From contig NZ_VMHP01000001.1 of NCBI RefSeq assembly GCF_008795985.1, positions 1,674,001-1,738,000 of the forward strand: a stretch of DNA of 64,000 bases, in the 5' to 3' direction. Made by a program: the position numbers and the translations under genes. The notes under the pieces are model-generated. The model did no database searches. It saw only the letters and a list, made by a program, of their open reading frames with translations, and was not told the origin of the DNA. The DNA comes from Marinobacter halotolerans. Lineage in GTDB: Bacteria; Pseudomonadota; Gammaproteobacteria; Pseudomonadales; Oleiphilaceae. Positions 18,303 through 27,202 of this stretch are shown in pieces; within the stretch, counting starts at the first letter, position 1, and each line of letters opens with the position of its first letter.

Positions 18303-19687
18303 CAGTTCATGCCCTCCGGCTGGCTGATGAACACGCGGTCATCCTTCAGTCTGTCCGCGAAACGCAGCCACTGGGCGAGCTGCGACGGACTGGCTGCCAA
18401 TGTAGGGGCGGTGGCCAGGGGCAGCAGCGCAACCCGGGTTTTTTTCGGCCAGCGCTGACGGGCCTGTTCAATGAAGTCTGCCAGTTCGGCAATGGGCGGC
18501 TCCCAGGCGCGGGTGACCAGGGTGACGGCCGGTTTGCTCTGTTTCGCTAGCAATTCGCCGCAGCGTTCAATGGTGTGTAGGTCGTCCTCCAGAGAACGCT
18601 GGCCGCCGGCGGATTCGGTTAGCAGGTGACTCGCTGTCAGACTGTCGGGTAACTCCGGGTCGCCGGCGCCGGACCAGCAGATCAGAATCTGGCTGTCGGG
18701 CAGATCCCGACACTGGGCGGCGGTCTGTACGTCCGGGCTGTCGGCGGCATCATTGTGTTCATTGCCAGTGTCCACGGTGGGGGTTTCCATGCGGTATTCC
18801 AGCGCTATCATGCCGGGATGGCCCGCCAGTGCGCGCCGGGCGCCGCGGTGGATTTGCCACTGGGCCAGGGCAAGGCCCACCAGTCTTGGAAACACGACAT
18901 AGACCAGCCAGACCATCATCACGAAGGGCCACCACTGGCCCCAACGTTCGGGCGCCGTCTGCGCATCGGTGCTTTCGGCCCTGAAGAAGCGGGTGGCTTC
19001 CACCAGTGACAGTTCCGGCACGGCAGCGGGCCATAGGTGCTGCCAGGGCCAGGCAAGGGCGGCAAGCAGGCGGTGGTAACCTTCAGCGCCGGTGCTCAGG
19101 GTAGTGCTCCAGCCGAAAGCCAGGTCCTGAATCACCACCAGCACCAGCAGTGTAGCCACCCCGGCCAGACCAAAGCACACGCCACCGGCATGGGCAATAC
19201 GGGCCATCAACGCTGGCATCAGGGGGCGCAGGGCTGAATCGCTGACGCCTGGCATGAAACGCCGCAACAACGGTCGCCAAGGCTGCCATTCGACGGCGGA
19301 TTGTACGATGGTGATCAGCGCCAGCAGAGTCTGCAGGGCGGCGAAAGCCAGTAACGCCGTGAGGTTGATGCGTTGACCTCCCTCGTAGTAGAGCAACCCC
19401 GCCATGGCAAGAGCGCCGGCAATCAGCCCCACCAGAGTGAATGCCAGCATCAGCCGATGCCATCCCGACAGAACCTGGCTTTGCGCTTTGATGTCGCCGG
19501 TGTCATCCAGACCACCAACCCGTGCAAGATGTGCCAGCCAGCGGTCGATGGATGGGGCCTGATTCCTGTCCTGGCAATCCAGGGCAAAGCGACGGTCGCG
19601 CCGATGGAGAAACACCGGAGACTGCGCCCGGTCGCGCCTTACCTGGCGGTCAAACGCCAGTAGTCTCCGTAATCTGCTGTCTGCCAT
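18302..19687 (-). CDS. DUF2868 domain-containing membrane protein
   Basis: The 461-residue protein starts at the ATG at 19685-19687, six bases after AGGA; upstream in-frame codons lie in the intergenic region. It has at least four hydrophobic segments in the first 270 residues (LMLAFTLVGLIAGALAMAGL and others) and a soluble C-terminal part with ILICWSGAGDPELP and VALLPLATAPTLA. The frame ends in an ATGA overlap with the DUF3482 GTPase, so the two are made together. It could be the membrane partner of that GTPase. Function is unknown. Confidence 0.8.
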   Translation of the reverse strand: MADSRLRRLLAFDRQVRRDRAQSPVFLHRRDRRFALDCQDRNQAPSIDRWLAHLARVGGLDDTGDIKAQSQVLSGWHRLMLAFTLVGLIAGALAMAGLLYYEGGQRINLTALLAFAALQTLLALITIVQSAVEWQPWRPLLRRFMPGVSDSALRPLMPALMARIAHAGGVCFGLAGVATLLVLVVIQDLAFGWSTTLSTGAEGYHRLLAALAWPWQHLWPAAVPELSLVEATRFFRAESTDAQTAPERWGQWWPFVMMVWLVYVVFPRLVGLALAQWQIHRGARRALAGHPGMIALEYRMETPTVDTGNEHNDAADSPDVQTAAQCRDLPDSQILICWSGAGDPELPDSLTASHLLTESAGGQRSLEDDLHTIERCGELLAKQSKPAVTLVTRAWEPPIAELADFIEQARQRWPKKTRVALLPLATAPTLAASPSQLAQWLRFADRLKDDRVFISQPEGMN

Positions 19688-19785
19688 GGACATTCCTGTT
19701 CGATTCGGTATGAAGTGCGGCCTGCCCGGGGGTGCCAGGATGGTGCTAGGATAAGGGTATATCAATTCCTGACAACAGACCTACC

Positions 19786-20145
19786 ATGCCTCACCATCTG
19801 ATGAACCTGCGCCATGTGCCCGACGACGAAGCGGATGAAATCCGCGCGCTGTTCGAGGAAAACGAGGTTCCCTTCTACGAAACGCCGCCAAGCCGCTGGG
19901 GTATCAGCATGGGCGGTTTCTGGGTTCATGATGGCGAAGAGGCCAGGCGAGCCCGGGAGCTGCTGGATAGCTACCAGAAAGAACGGCTGGAGCGTCAGCG
20001 GAAAGCCTTCAGACAGGACCTGATCGAAGGGCGAGTGGGTGGTTTCTGGCATCGCCTCCGCCACAAGCCGGTGACCACCCTGGCAGCCTGCATTGCCATC
20101 CTGGTTATCCTCGGTTTCAGCCTGGCGCCTTTCATCAATCTTTGA
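19786..20145 (+). CDS. DUF6164 family protein
   Basis: This small protein has 119 residues. A soluble N-terminal domain (LRHVPDDEADEIRALFEENE, then WGISMGGFWV) is followed by a charged helix rich in R, E and K and a single C-terminal membrane helix (TTLAACIAILVILGFSLAPF). The N-terminal fold resembles the signal-transducing DUF2007-like domains. It is divergent from the DUF2868/GTPase operon with about 100 bp between. Its last 11 bases overlap the convergent hydrolase gene. No function is known. Confidence 0.8.
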   Translation: MPHHLMNLRHVPDDEADEIRALFEENEVPFYETPPSRWGISMGGFWVHDGEEARRARELLDSYQKERLERQRKAFRQDLIEGRVGGFWHRLRHKPVTTLAACIAILVILGFSLAPFINL

Positions 20146-21034
20146 GTGCCTGCTGCTCCTGGCGGGTGTGACGGATAAGAAAATCCGCCGCCTCATCCAG
20201 AACCGTCCCCGCGGTCAGGAAGCTGGTGACGTGTCCTCTCAGATGCATCAGGTAGAGCTCGTTTTCAACCTGATGTTCATTCAGTTCCGCCCGAAAACTC
20301 TCGGCCTGAGTGACCGGTACCAACATGTCCATGCCGCCATGAAACAGGAAAAACGGCGGTGCGCTGGCGGTGATGTGGGTGATGGGTGACGCGGTTTCGT
20401 AAACCTCCGGGATCTCTGACTGCTCGCCGCCCAGGAACTGCCGGATCAGTTTACCGGAACCGAAGGCGCGCAGGTCGGCCGGCAACCCGCCGGCAACGAC
20501 CGCCACGGGTCTGGCCTTTGCGCCGCCATGGGGTTCATTGAGGGGGTGGCCGGTGTCAGCCACCAGCGCCATCAGGCTGACCAGGTGAGCGCCGGAGGAA
20601 AAGCCGAAGGCGCCAATGGCGTCCCGTTCCAGTCCGTAGGTATCGGCTCGGGAGTGTAACCAGTTCATGGCGAGCTGGAGATCATAAAGCTGGCTGGGGA
20701 AGGTGTATTCGGGAGCGAAGCGGTAGTCGATGTTCATCACGACGAAGCCCCGCCCCGCCAGTTCTTCTGCAATCCAGGTCATGTCGTCCCGAGAGCGTCT
20801 TTCCCAGCCACCGCCATGAACCAACATAACACCGGGTCCAGAACCTTTCCGCTTTGGGACGTAAATATCGGCCTGCAGCGGCTCCGGCCAGTCTGCGGGG
20901 GTGTAGACGACAACGCTTTCAACGCGGAATTCTGTATCGGGTAAGGGTGCCGACTGCTCAGGTGCGTTTTTATGGGATGCACAGCCTGCCAGAGCGGTGA
21001 CCGTTAGTGTCGCCAGGAAAGTAAAAAGTTTCAT
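20135..21034 (-). CDS. Alpha/beta hydrolase lipoprotein (carboxylesterase-like)
   Basis: The 299-residue product starts at the ATG at 21032-21034 with CAGGA upstream; the longer open frame is not supported. Residues 1-16 form a lipoprotein signal ending in LAGC. The catalytic domain has the oxyanion loop HGGGW and the nucleophile elbow GFSSGAH. A C-terminal DMLVP supplies an acid, and GHVTS a histidine. This is the hormone-sensitive-lipase/BD-FAE-like group of esterases acting on small acyl esters. It is divergent from the 3HB-oligomer hydrolase gene, but nothing proves that it belongs to that pathway. Confidence 0.83.
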   Translation of the reverse strand: MKLFTFLATLTVTALAGCASHKNAPEQSAPLPDTEFRVESVVVYTPADWPEPLQADIYVPKRKGSGPGVMLVHGGGWERRSRDDMTWIAEELAGRGFVVMNIDYRFAPEYTFPSQLYDLQLAMNWLHSRADTYGLERDAIGAFGFSSGAHLVSLMALVADTGHPLNEPHGGAKARPVAVVAGGLPADLRAFGSGKLIRQFLGGEQSEIPEVYETASPITHITASAPPFFLFHGGMDMLVPVTQAESFRAELNEHQVENELYLMHLRGHVTSFLTAGTVLDEAADFLIRHTRQEQQALKD

Positions 21035-21132
21035 TGATTGTCCTGGGTCATAAACCAAGTCATTGTCATACGTTCGGATGTCGCCTGCGGATGCGCCATA
21101 TCCATTGCCAGGATGCGGGCTTCGACCGGGTA

Positions 21133-21254
21133 TGTCCGGATTTCGGGACAGCGTCCTGCATTCAGGACATTTCGCAATCAGGCCCTTCAGCAGCTGGCGT
21201 CGTCTCAATTTATCCGGTGACGAAAGGCAAGCCAGGTGTCCGGAAAACCGGAAG
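21133..21254. promoter_or_regulatory. Array of inverted repeats TGTCC-N8-GGACA: likely enhancer sites for the HbcR-like regulator
   Basis: Three sites are visible. 21133-21150 is a perfect TGTCC-N8-GGACA. 21152-21169 has one mismatch (CGTCC-N8-GGACA). 21237-21254 is weaker (TGTCC-N8-GGAAG). The first two start 19 bp apart, and the third ends 61 bp before the -24 element at 21316. The same motif recurs three times before the TRAP operon. I infer that it is the binding site of the enhancer-binding protein encoded at 23632. Confidence 0.65.
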
Positions 21255-21315
21255 CTTTCATCGTGACCTGAGAGACACCAGGGAAAAATCAATAAAAATC
21301 ATTCATATGCATATT

Positions 21316-21331
21316 TGGCACAGGATACGCA
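21316..21331 (+). promoter_or_regulatory. Candidate sigma-54 (-24/-12) promoter of the 3HB-oligomer hydrolase gene
   Basis: TGGCACAGGATACGCA has the invariant GG and GC dinucleotides of the -24/-12 class at the correct 12-bp distance, with a full TGGCAC at -24. The -12 part (ACGCA) is off consensus at two positions. Transcription would start near 21342, giving a leader of roughly 80 bases. An AT-rich stretch from about 21280 to 21315 lies between the last enhancer-like site and the promoter, where a DNA bend would be needed. Confidence 0.6.
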
Positions 21332-21419
21332 TAGGGCACCCCGGCGGTGCCCGGTGTTTATCTGGTCAGCCGGGTTCCTCTGTAAAAATAATGTCAAACA
21401 ATAACAACAGGGAACAATT

Positions 21420-23519
21420 ATGAAAAAGATACTCAGATACGGCCTGATCAGCGCGGTAGCGCTCACCGGTGCAGGCTGCAAGTTACCCTTCAATCAGCTC
21501 CCGGATTTCGTTCAAGGCAGTGTGACGACAACGCAGTATGATGGCGTTACCAACGACCTTCTCACGGGTGGGCTGGGCGCAAGCGGCCTCGCCAATCCTG
21601 CCGCCCCGGCGTTTAATGACCCGATCAATCCGACCGCCGAGGAGCTTCGCACACTCGCCATCTACAACAACTATCGAGCACTGGTCGATACCGTGCCGGG
21701 GGGTGGTTACGGTGAATTCTTCGGTCCGCAGGTGGATCGTAGCGGCGAAGGCCTGATTTCGGGCGAAGAAACCCTGGCCTTTATGACGGTGGAAGGCAGT
21801 GACGTTCCGGTCACGGTCATGGTTCAGATCCCGGACAGCTTTGACCCGAAGAATGCTTGCATGGTAACAGCGCCGTCTTCGGGTTCTCGTGGTATCTACG
21901 GAGCGATAGGCACAGCCGGTGAGTGGGGCCTGAAAAAAGGCTGCGCCGTGGTCTACACCGACAAGGGCTCGGGTACCGGTTCCCATAACCTGGCAACCAA
22001 TTCCGCTCAGCGTATTGATGGCACACTGACTCAAACCGAAGAACCCGTTCAGTTCCGTGCCGACCTCGATGACACAGCCAGAGGTGATTTTGATACCGCC
22101 TGGCCGGACCGCTTTGCCTACAAGCACGCACATTCGAAAGTGAATCCGGAGGCAGACTGGGGCCGGCATGTGCTTCAGTCGATTGAGTTTGGCTTTTATG
22201 TGCTAAATGAAAAATTCGGTCAGGAAACCGGGAATGGGCGCACGGTCATCAAGATCAAGCCGAAAAAGACCCTTGTTATTGCGTCCAGCGTATCCAACGG
22301 TGGTGGCGCCTCGGTGCGGGCAGCGGAGTTGGATGAAAACGGCCTGATCGACGGTGTCGCGGTATCCGAACCCAATGTCAATCCACAGGTGGACACCAGC
22401 TTTACCATCCGCCAGGGCAACGGCCCGGCATTAGCCGAGCACAGCCGAAGCCTGTTGGACTACACCACGGCGCTGGCGGTGTATCAGGGCTGCGCCAACA
22501 TTGCGCCAGAGGTTCGTGATGTGGCGCCGCTGAATTCGGTTTTTAATAACTTTACCGTCGCAGAGAATATCTGTAACTCGCTGGCCAACAAGGGGCTGGT
22601 GACGGGCGCGACGACCGATGATCGAGCCTCTGATGCGCTGCGCATCCTGGAGGAAGAAGTGGGTATCCAGCCAGAGCAGAATCTTCTGGCGCCCGTACAT
22701 TTCGGGCTGGCTGTGGCCCAGAGTATTTCCGTGACCTACGCCAATGCATACGGTCAGGCCGGGGTTGAGGACCGGTTGTGTGGCGTCAGCCTGGCGGCGA
22801 CCGGTGCAGGTGGTGCGGTGACACCGATCACCTCAACACAGGAGGCTGCGCTCTTCTCGGCAAGCAACGGGATTCCCCCCAGCGCCGGGGTGAATCTGGT
22901 GTACGACAATGCCGAAGGCCAGCCCACCAATCTGGCGGTCAGCGCCTCACCCAGCACTAGCCAGCAGGACTATGGCCTGGACGCACTTCTGTGTCTGAGG
23001 AATCTCGCCCTGGGCACAGACGTGGTTGCCGATGCGCCCCTGACTGGAGATGCGGCGGCCTGGTCTGAGCGCATTGCCGACGGAATCGACGCCATCCGTG
23101 CCAGCGGAAACCTGCGCGGAAAACCGACGGTGTTCGTCACCGGTCGGTCGGATGCCATTCTGCCCATCAACCACACCTCGCGTCCCTACTTTGGCCTGAA
23201 TCAGCGGGTGGAAGGTAGCGATAGCAACCTGAGGTACTACGAGATTCTCAATGCCCATCACCTGGATGTCCTCAACGGATTTCCGGGCATTGCAGATCGA
23301 TACGTGCCGCTGCATCACTACTACTTCGAGGCGCTGGATCTGGTTTGGGCGAATCTCACTGACAAGCAGGATCTGCCGCCAAGCCAGGTGGTAAGGACCG
23401 TTCCCCGGGGCGACATAACGAACCCCCTGTCGGTCGCCAACCTGACTCCGATTGCCGCTAACCCGGATGCTGGCGACCGCATTCTGTTCAGCAACGATCA
23501 GGTCCAGATTCCGGACTGA
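21420..23519 (+). CDS. D-(-)-3-hydroxybutyrate oligomer hydrolase (3HBOH family, exported)
   Basis: This family cleaves oligomers of (R)-3-hydroxybutyrate, the products of poly-3-hydroxybutyrate depolymerase, to monomers. The 699-residue protein starts at ATG 21420 with AGGGA upstream. It has a signal peptide ending near LTGAGC (C20), possibly a lipoprotein with a non-ideal lipobox. The full-length match includes [19 protein letters not shown] near the N-terminus and [19 protein letters not shown] (about 287-305), which holds the likely nucleophile serine. The length fits the family (about 690-730). The signal peptide puts the reaction outside the cytoplasm, which suits the TRAP transporter that follows. 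It has its own sigma-54 promoter. Confidence 0.88.
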   Translation: MKKILRYGLISAVALTGAGCKLPFNQLPDFVQGSVTTTQYDGVTNDLLTGGLGASGLANPAAPAFNDPINPTAEELRTLAIYNNYRALVDTVPGGGYGEFFGPQVDRSGEGLISGEETLAFMTVEGSDVPVTVMVQIPDSFDPKNACMVTAPSSGSRGIYGAIGTAGEWGLKKGCAVVYTDKGSGTGSHNLATNSAQRIDGTLTQTEEPVQFRADLDDTARGDFDTAWPDRFAYKHAHSKVNPEADWGRHVLQSIEFGFYVLNEKFGQETGNGRTVIKIKPKKTLVIASSVSNGGGASVRAAELDENGLIDGVAVSEPNVNPQVDTSFTIRQGNGPALAEHSRSLLDYTTALAVYQGCANIAPEVRDVAPLNSVFNNFTVAENICNSLANKGLVTGATTDDRASDALRILEEEVGIQPEQNLLAPVHFGLAVAQSISVTYANAYGQAGVEDRLCGVSLAATGAGGAVTPITSTQEAALFSASNGIPPSAGVNLVYDNAEGQPTNLAVSASPSTSQQDYGLDALLCLRNLALGTDVVADAPLTGDAAAWSERIADGIDAIRASGNLRGKPTVFVTGRSDAILPINHTSRPYFGLNQRVEGSDSNLRYYEILNAHHLDVLNGFPGIADRYVPLHHYYFEALDLVWANLTDKQDLPPSQVVRTVPRGDITNPLSVANLTPIAANPDAGDRILFSNDQVQIPD

Positions 23520-23599
23520 TGTCACCGAAAGCCGGTCCGGGTAGCGCTCGGCCGGCAGTGTTTGCCCCTGTTCCGGGGGCGCCATATACTTCCGTCACT

Positions 23600-23619
23600 G
23601 CACCCGGATTGCCGGGTGC
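23600..23619. terminator. Short GC-rich hairpin between hydrolase and regulator genes
   Basis: GCACCCGG (23600-23607) and CCGGGTGC (23612-23619) form a perfect eight-base stem with the loop ATTG. There is no strong run of T after it, and the regulator start codon follows 12 bases later. It may end or attenuate transcription from the hydrolase gene, or affect translation of the regulator, whose AGG ribosome site lies just outside the stem. Confidence 0.4.
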
Positions 23620-23631
23620 CTCAGGTATCTT

Positions 23632-25077
23632 ATGCAGAACATCCAAGCCGGTGACCCAGGTTCCATGACAGAGCTATTTACTGAAAACAATAAAAGTGGC
23701 CTGACCAGGGATCTGATTGAAGCGATCTTCCCCATGTTCGAGGAAGCCAGTGCCGGTGCTATTGCGGTCGATCATGAAAGCCGTATTACCTGGATCAATA
23801 GCAGCTATGCCAATCTGTTGGGTCTTGGCGATCCAAAATCCGTTATCGGCAAGCCTGTGCGTCAGGTAATTCCCCAGACCCGCATGCCGGAAGTGGTGGA
23901 GAGCGGCAAACCCCTGCTACTGGACATCATGGAACATAACCAGCAGCAGTTGGTGGTCACTCGGTTGCCTTTTTACGATGATGAAGGCCGGGTCATTGGC
24001 GCGGTGGCCTTTGTGCTTTATGACGACCTGCAGCCACTGACGCCGCTGGTGTCCAAGTATCGCCGGCTGCACCAGGATCTGGCTGCGGCTCGCAAGGCCC
24101 TGGCCAAGAAAGCGCGGGGTACCCGCTACAACCTGGCGGACTTTGTGGGGGCCAGCCCGGCTGCGCTGGAGGTCAAACGGCGGGCGCGTCTTGCCGCTGG
24201 TCGCGACATGCCCGTTCTGTTGCTGGGCGAAACCGGTACCGGTAAAGAGGTTCTGGCGCAGGCTATTCATTCGGTGTCTGCACGGGCCGATAAACCCTTC
24301 GTGGGAGTGAACCTGGCGGCTATTCCCGACAACCTTCTGGAGGCGGAATTCTTTGGTGTCGCCCCCGGTGCCTACACTGGTGCGGACCGCCGTACACGGG
24401 AAGGCAAGTTCCATCTCGCCAACGGCGGAACCCTGTTTCTGGATGAAGTCGGGGATATGCCCCTGCCGCTTCAGGCCAAACTACTGCGTGCACTGCAGGA
24501 AGGGGAAATCGAGCCACTGGGTTCCAATAAAGTGACGTCGGTGGACGTGCGGGTAATTGCAGCCACCAGTCGCAATCTCGAAGCGATGATTGCCGATGGC
24601 GAATTCCGGTCGGATCTGTATTACCGGCTGAATGTTCTGGAAATCCCTATTCCTCCCTTACGGGACCGGCTGGCGGACCTGGGGGTGCTGTGTGAAGCGT
24701 TGCTGGACGAAATCTGCGAAGGGCTGGACATGCGTGGTGAAATCACCGATGCAGGTGTGGCCGCCCTGGGCGGGTACGACTGGCCCGGCAACATCCGTGA
24801 ATTGCGAAATGTGCTGGAACGAGCCCTTACCATGGGTGAGGAGAGCGGGCTGCTGGATGCCGACCTGGTGTTCAAGGTATTGCCCCGCGGTCGTACCCGG
24901 CCGGTGTCTTCTCTCACATCCCAGCCGGTCCGCCCACTGGCCAAAACCCTTGCCGACGCTGAGTCCCAGGCGATTGAAGACGCTCTGGTAGCCAGCCGTG
25001 GAAACCGTACCAAGGCTGCCAAGATGCTGGGTATTTCCCGATCCGTGCTCTATGAAAAGCTGCGAAAACTGTCCTGA
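23632..25077 (+). CDS. hbcR: Sigma-54-dependent enhancer-binding regulator with PAS domain (HbcR-like)
   Basis: The 481-residue protein has a PAS sensor domain (about residues 35-135), an AAA+ domain and a Fis-type helix-turn-helix. Walker A is GETGTGKE (199-206), Walker B GGTLFLDE (265-272), and the sigma-54 contact loop is GAYTGA (246-251), a tyrosine form of GAFTGA. The C-terminal GNRTKAAKMLGISRSVLYEK is the DNA-reading motif. There is no receiver domain, so it should respond to a small molecule. P. aeruginosa HbcR (PA2005) is an enhancer-binding protein that switches on 3-hydroxybutyrate use; gene context makes this its likely counterpart. The symbol is tentative. A second ATG at 23665 is also possible. 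Confidence 0.85.
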   Translation: MQNIQAGDPGSMTELFTENNKSGLTRDLIEAIFPMFEEASAGAIAVDHESRITWINSSYANLLGLGDPKSVIGKPVRQVIPQTRMPEVVESGKPLLLDIMEHNQQQLVVTRLPFYDDEGRVIGAVAFVLYDDLQPLTPLVSKYRRLHQDLAAARKALAKKARGTRYNLADFVGASPAALEVKRRARLAAGRDMPVLLLGETGTGKEVLAQAIHSVSARADKPFVGVNLAAIPDNLLEAEFFGVAPGAYTGADRRTREGKFHLANGGTLFLDEVGDMPLPLQAKLLRALQEGEIEPLGSNKVTSVDVRVIAATSRNLEAMIADGEFRSDLYYRLNVLEIPIPPLRDRLADLGVLCEALLDEICEGLDMRGEITDAGVAALGGYDWPGNIRELRNVLERALTMGEESGLLDADLVFKVLPRGRTRPVSSLTSQPVRPLAKTLADAESQAIEDALVASRGNRTKAAKMLGISRSVLYEKLRKLS

Positions 25078-25150
25078 AATCCGGACGCCTGTCCCAATAT
25101 CCGCACAAATACTTACGACTACGGTCTAAAAGTGTCCTGAAACCTGGACA
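25070..25150. promoter_or_regulatory. Second array of TGTCC-N8-GGACA inverted repeats upstream of the TRAP operon
   Basis: Sites are at 25070-25087 (TGTCC-N8-GGACG), 25090-25107 (TGTCC-N8-GCACA) and 25133-25150 (perfect). The first spans the stop codon of the regulator gene. The first two start 20 bp apart, and the third ends 63 bp before the -24 element. This is nearly the same geometry as the array before the oligomer hydrolase. The sites are inferred to bind the HbcR-like protein. Confidence 0.7.
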
Positions 25151-25213
25151 AAGCGGCCTTTCAATAAACAAAGTAAATATGTATCTGTCTGAAAATATTG
25201 AATAAAAAATCCT

Positions 25214-25229
25214 TGGCACAGTCACTGCT
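25214..25229 (+). promoter_or_regulatory. Sigma-54 (-24/-12) promoter of the TRAP-3HB catabolic operon
   Basis: TGGCACAGTCACTGCT matches the -24/-12 consensus closely: TGGCAC, the invariant GG and GC 12 bp apart, and CTGCT at -12. Transcription would start near 25240, leaving a leader of about 160 bases before dctP in which I see no further conserved element. The preceding 60 bp (25151-25213) are AT-rich, as expected where DNA must bend to bring the enhancer-bound activator to the polymerase. Confidence 0.75.
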
Positions 25230-25400
25230 ACAGTTCTGGGGAAGTCGCCAGAATAACGCAGACAACAAAATGGCACTTTGGGGACGGCATCCTGTGTCCG
25301 CCTGTATAAGTGGTCTGCATGTTCTGGTGGCGCATCGTTCAGGCCACCCCGGTTTCCAGTTCCGGTCGGTCATACAATAACAATGCTAGGAGACTTGCCA

Positions 25401-26453
25401 ATGAAACTCTTGAAGGCGCTTACAGGTATCGCCGGCGCGATCGCTCTGACCACAGGATCCGCGGTTGCCGAGGACCTGCGTTGGAAATTGCCAGTTGCTT
25501 TCGCCACCAATCTTCCGGGCCTTGGATCCCCCGCTGCCTGGGTGGCAGACAACCTGACGACGGCCTCCGGTGGTAGCCTCCAGGTTCGTGTTTATGAACC
25601 CGGTAAACTGGTTCCTCCTTTCGACATTTTGCAGTCGGTTTCCGATGGCAAGGTTGAAGCCGGTTATACCTGGATCGGTTACGACCAGGGCAAGGTACCT
25701 GCGATTCCGCTGTTTGCGGCTGTGCCTTTCGGTATGAAGCCCTGGGCCTACACTGCCTGGTACTACTATGGCGGTGGTCATGAAATGTTGCAGGAAGTCT
25801 ATGCCAACAAGGGCTTTGACGTGCACGCCCAGCTCTGCGGCATTATCGGGCCTGAAACAGCGGGTTGGTACGCGGAACCCATCAAAACACTGGAAGATTA
25901 CAAAGGCCTGAAGATTCGTTTCGCCGGCCTCGGCGGCAAGGTGCTCGAGAAACTGGGAGCCTCTGTCACCATGATGCCCGGCGGAGAACTCTACCAGGCA
26001 CTGGAAAAAGGCACCATTGATGCCACTGAATTTTCCATGCCCGCCATTGACCAGATCCTCGGTTTCAATCAGGTGGTCAAGTACAACCTGTTCCCGGGCT
26101 GGCATCAGCAGTTCACAGCCCAGTATATGCTGATCAACAAGGATGAGTGGAATCGCACCACTGACGCCCAGAAGGCGCTGGTTGAGGCTTCATGCACCGC
26201 GGCGACCACTCGTGGTCTGGCTGAGGGTGAGTACAAGAACGGCAAGGTGCTGGCCGAGTTCCAGGACAAGGGCGTTCAGGCCGACCAGATTCCCCGTGAC
26301 GTTCTGAAACAGCTGCAGGAAGTGACCGAACAGGTGCTTGAAGAGGAAGCATCCAAGGATGCGGACTTCAAGCGCGTCTATGAAAGCCAGAACGAGTTCA
26401 TGGAAACCTACAAGGTGTGGGATTCACGTGCCTATGTTCCGACGGACCTCTAA
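25401..26453 (+). CDS. dctP: TRAP transporter substrate-binding protein DctP
   Basis: This periplasmic solute receptor of 350 residues starts at ATG 25401, with AGGAG upstream. The signal peptide is cleaved after about residue 23 (SAVA). Conserved DctP features include GLKIRFAG, whose arginine normally salt-bridges the substrate carboxylate, and PGGELYQALEKGTIDATEFS. It should bind a small carboxylic acid. Because the operon ends in 3-hydroxybutyrate dehydrogenase and acetoacetyl-CoA synthetase, the ligand is probably (R)-3-hydroxybutyrate or a short oligomer; no binding data are implied. A terminator-like hairpin lies between it and dctQ. Confidence 0.9.
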   Translation: MKLLKALTGIAGAIALTTGSAVAEDLRWKLPVAFATNLPGLGSPAAWVADNLTTASGGSLQVRVYEPGKLVPPFDILQSVSDGKVEAGYTWIGYDQGKVPAIPLFAAVPFGMKPWAYTAWYYYGGGHEMLQEVYANKGFDVHAQLCGIIGPETAGWYAEPIKTLEDYKGLKIRFAGLGGKVLEKLGASVTMMPGGELYQALEKGTIDATEFSMPAIDQILGFNQVVKYNLFPGWHQQFTAQYMLINKDEWNRTTDAQKALVEASCTAATTRGLAEGEYKNGKVLAEFQDKGVQADQIPRDVLKQLQEVTEQVLEEEASKDADFKRVYESQNEFMETYKVWDSRAYVPTDL

Positions 26454-26509
26454 GGGTCGGGGCTGACTCTGATCGCCGGAAGAAATTCCGGTGCGCTATG
26501 ATCAACTCT

Positions 26510-26537
26510 GGATGGCCCTGCGGGGCCATCCTTGTTT
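26510..26537 (+). terminator. Hairpin with U-rich tail between dctP and dctQ (partial terminator)
   Basis: GGATGGCCC (26510-26518) pairs perfectly with GGGCCATCC (26523-26531) around a four-base loop, and TTGTTT follows. This is the form of an intrinsic terminator inside an operon. It would let the cell make far more binding protein than membrane subunits, or protect the dctP mRNA end. A smaller hairpin (CCGGAA/TTCCGG) sits at about 26476-26491. Confidence 0.7.
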
Positions 26538-26569
26538 CACGGCAGGCTTTCTGAACGAGGAGCTGTTGT

Positions 26570-27202
26570 ATGGGAGTGTCTGATAAAGACTCACCGCCGG
26601 GTGCGCGGGCGTCGGACGCCGGTCAGTTTATTCATCACCACACGAAATTTCCGACAACCTGGCCCAGCCGGGTTATGGATCGTGCCATTTCGGCAATCGG
26701 CAAGAGTGCTTCCTGGCTATGGGTCGTGGTCACCGGCGTGATTATCTACGCAGTGGTGGGGCGCTATGCCTTTGGCATGGGCTCGGTCACCCTGGAAGAA
26801 GTCCAGTGGCATCTGGCCGGTGCAGGCTGGTTATTGGGTCTCGGCTACACGCTGGTCACCGATGATCATGTAAGGGTCGACGTGATTCATGAACGCCTGT
26901 CCCTGAAAGGCCAGGCCTGGATTGAACTGTTAGGCCTGTTATTCCTGTTGTTACCGTTTCTCGGGATGGCGGTCTACGAAATGATCCCCTACGCCTTCAG
27001 TTCCTGGCAACAGGGCGAGACCAGCCAGGCGCCGGCCGGGCTTCCCTACCGCTGGGTTCTCAAGAGCATTCTGGCATTGTCGTTTGTGCTTCTGATTGTC
27101 GCAGCCCTCTCCCGATTGCTGAAGGTAACGGCTCTACTTTTCGGCTTTCCAAAGCCAATCCGGATCGAGTCCGGCGATAACAAGAATGAGGATGCGTCCT
27201 GA
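26570..27202 (+). CDS. dctQ: TRAP transporter small membrane subunit DctQ
   Basis: This 210-residue protein has four membrane helices (about residues 45-65, 83-103, 117-140 and 165-188). The family core TLEEVQWHLAGAGWLLGLGY is followed by DDHVRVDVIHERLS. The N-terminal 40 residues before the first helix (GQFIHHHTKF) are longer than in many DctQ proteins. DctQ joins the large subunit DctM in the inner membrane. GAGGAG lies before ATG 26570, and the stop overlaps dctM (TGATG), so the two membrane subunits are coupled. Confidence 0.9.
   Translation: MGVSDKDSPPGARASDAGQFIHHHTKFPTTWPSRVMDRAISAIGKSASWLWVVVTGVIIYAVVGRYAFGMGSVTLEEVQWHLAGAGWLLGLGYTLVTDDHVRVDVIHERLSLKGQAWIELLGLLFLLLPFLGMAVYEMIPYAFSSWQQGETSQAPAGLPYRWVLKSILALSFVLLIVAALSRLLKVTALLFGFPKPIRIESGDNKNEDAS

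Noticed and set aside
25270..25286. Another TGGCAC sequence in the dctP leader as a sigma-54 promoter
   Set aside because: The position where GC should stand 12 bp after GG reads AC, so the -12 element is missing; the site at 25214 fits far better.
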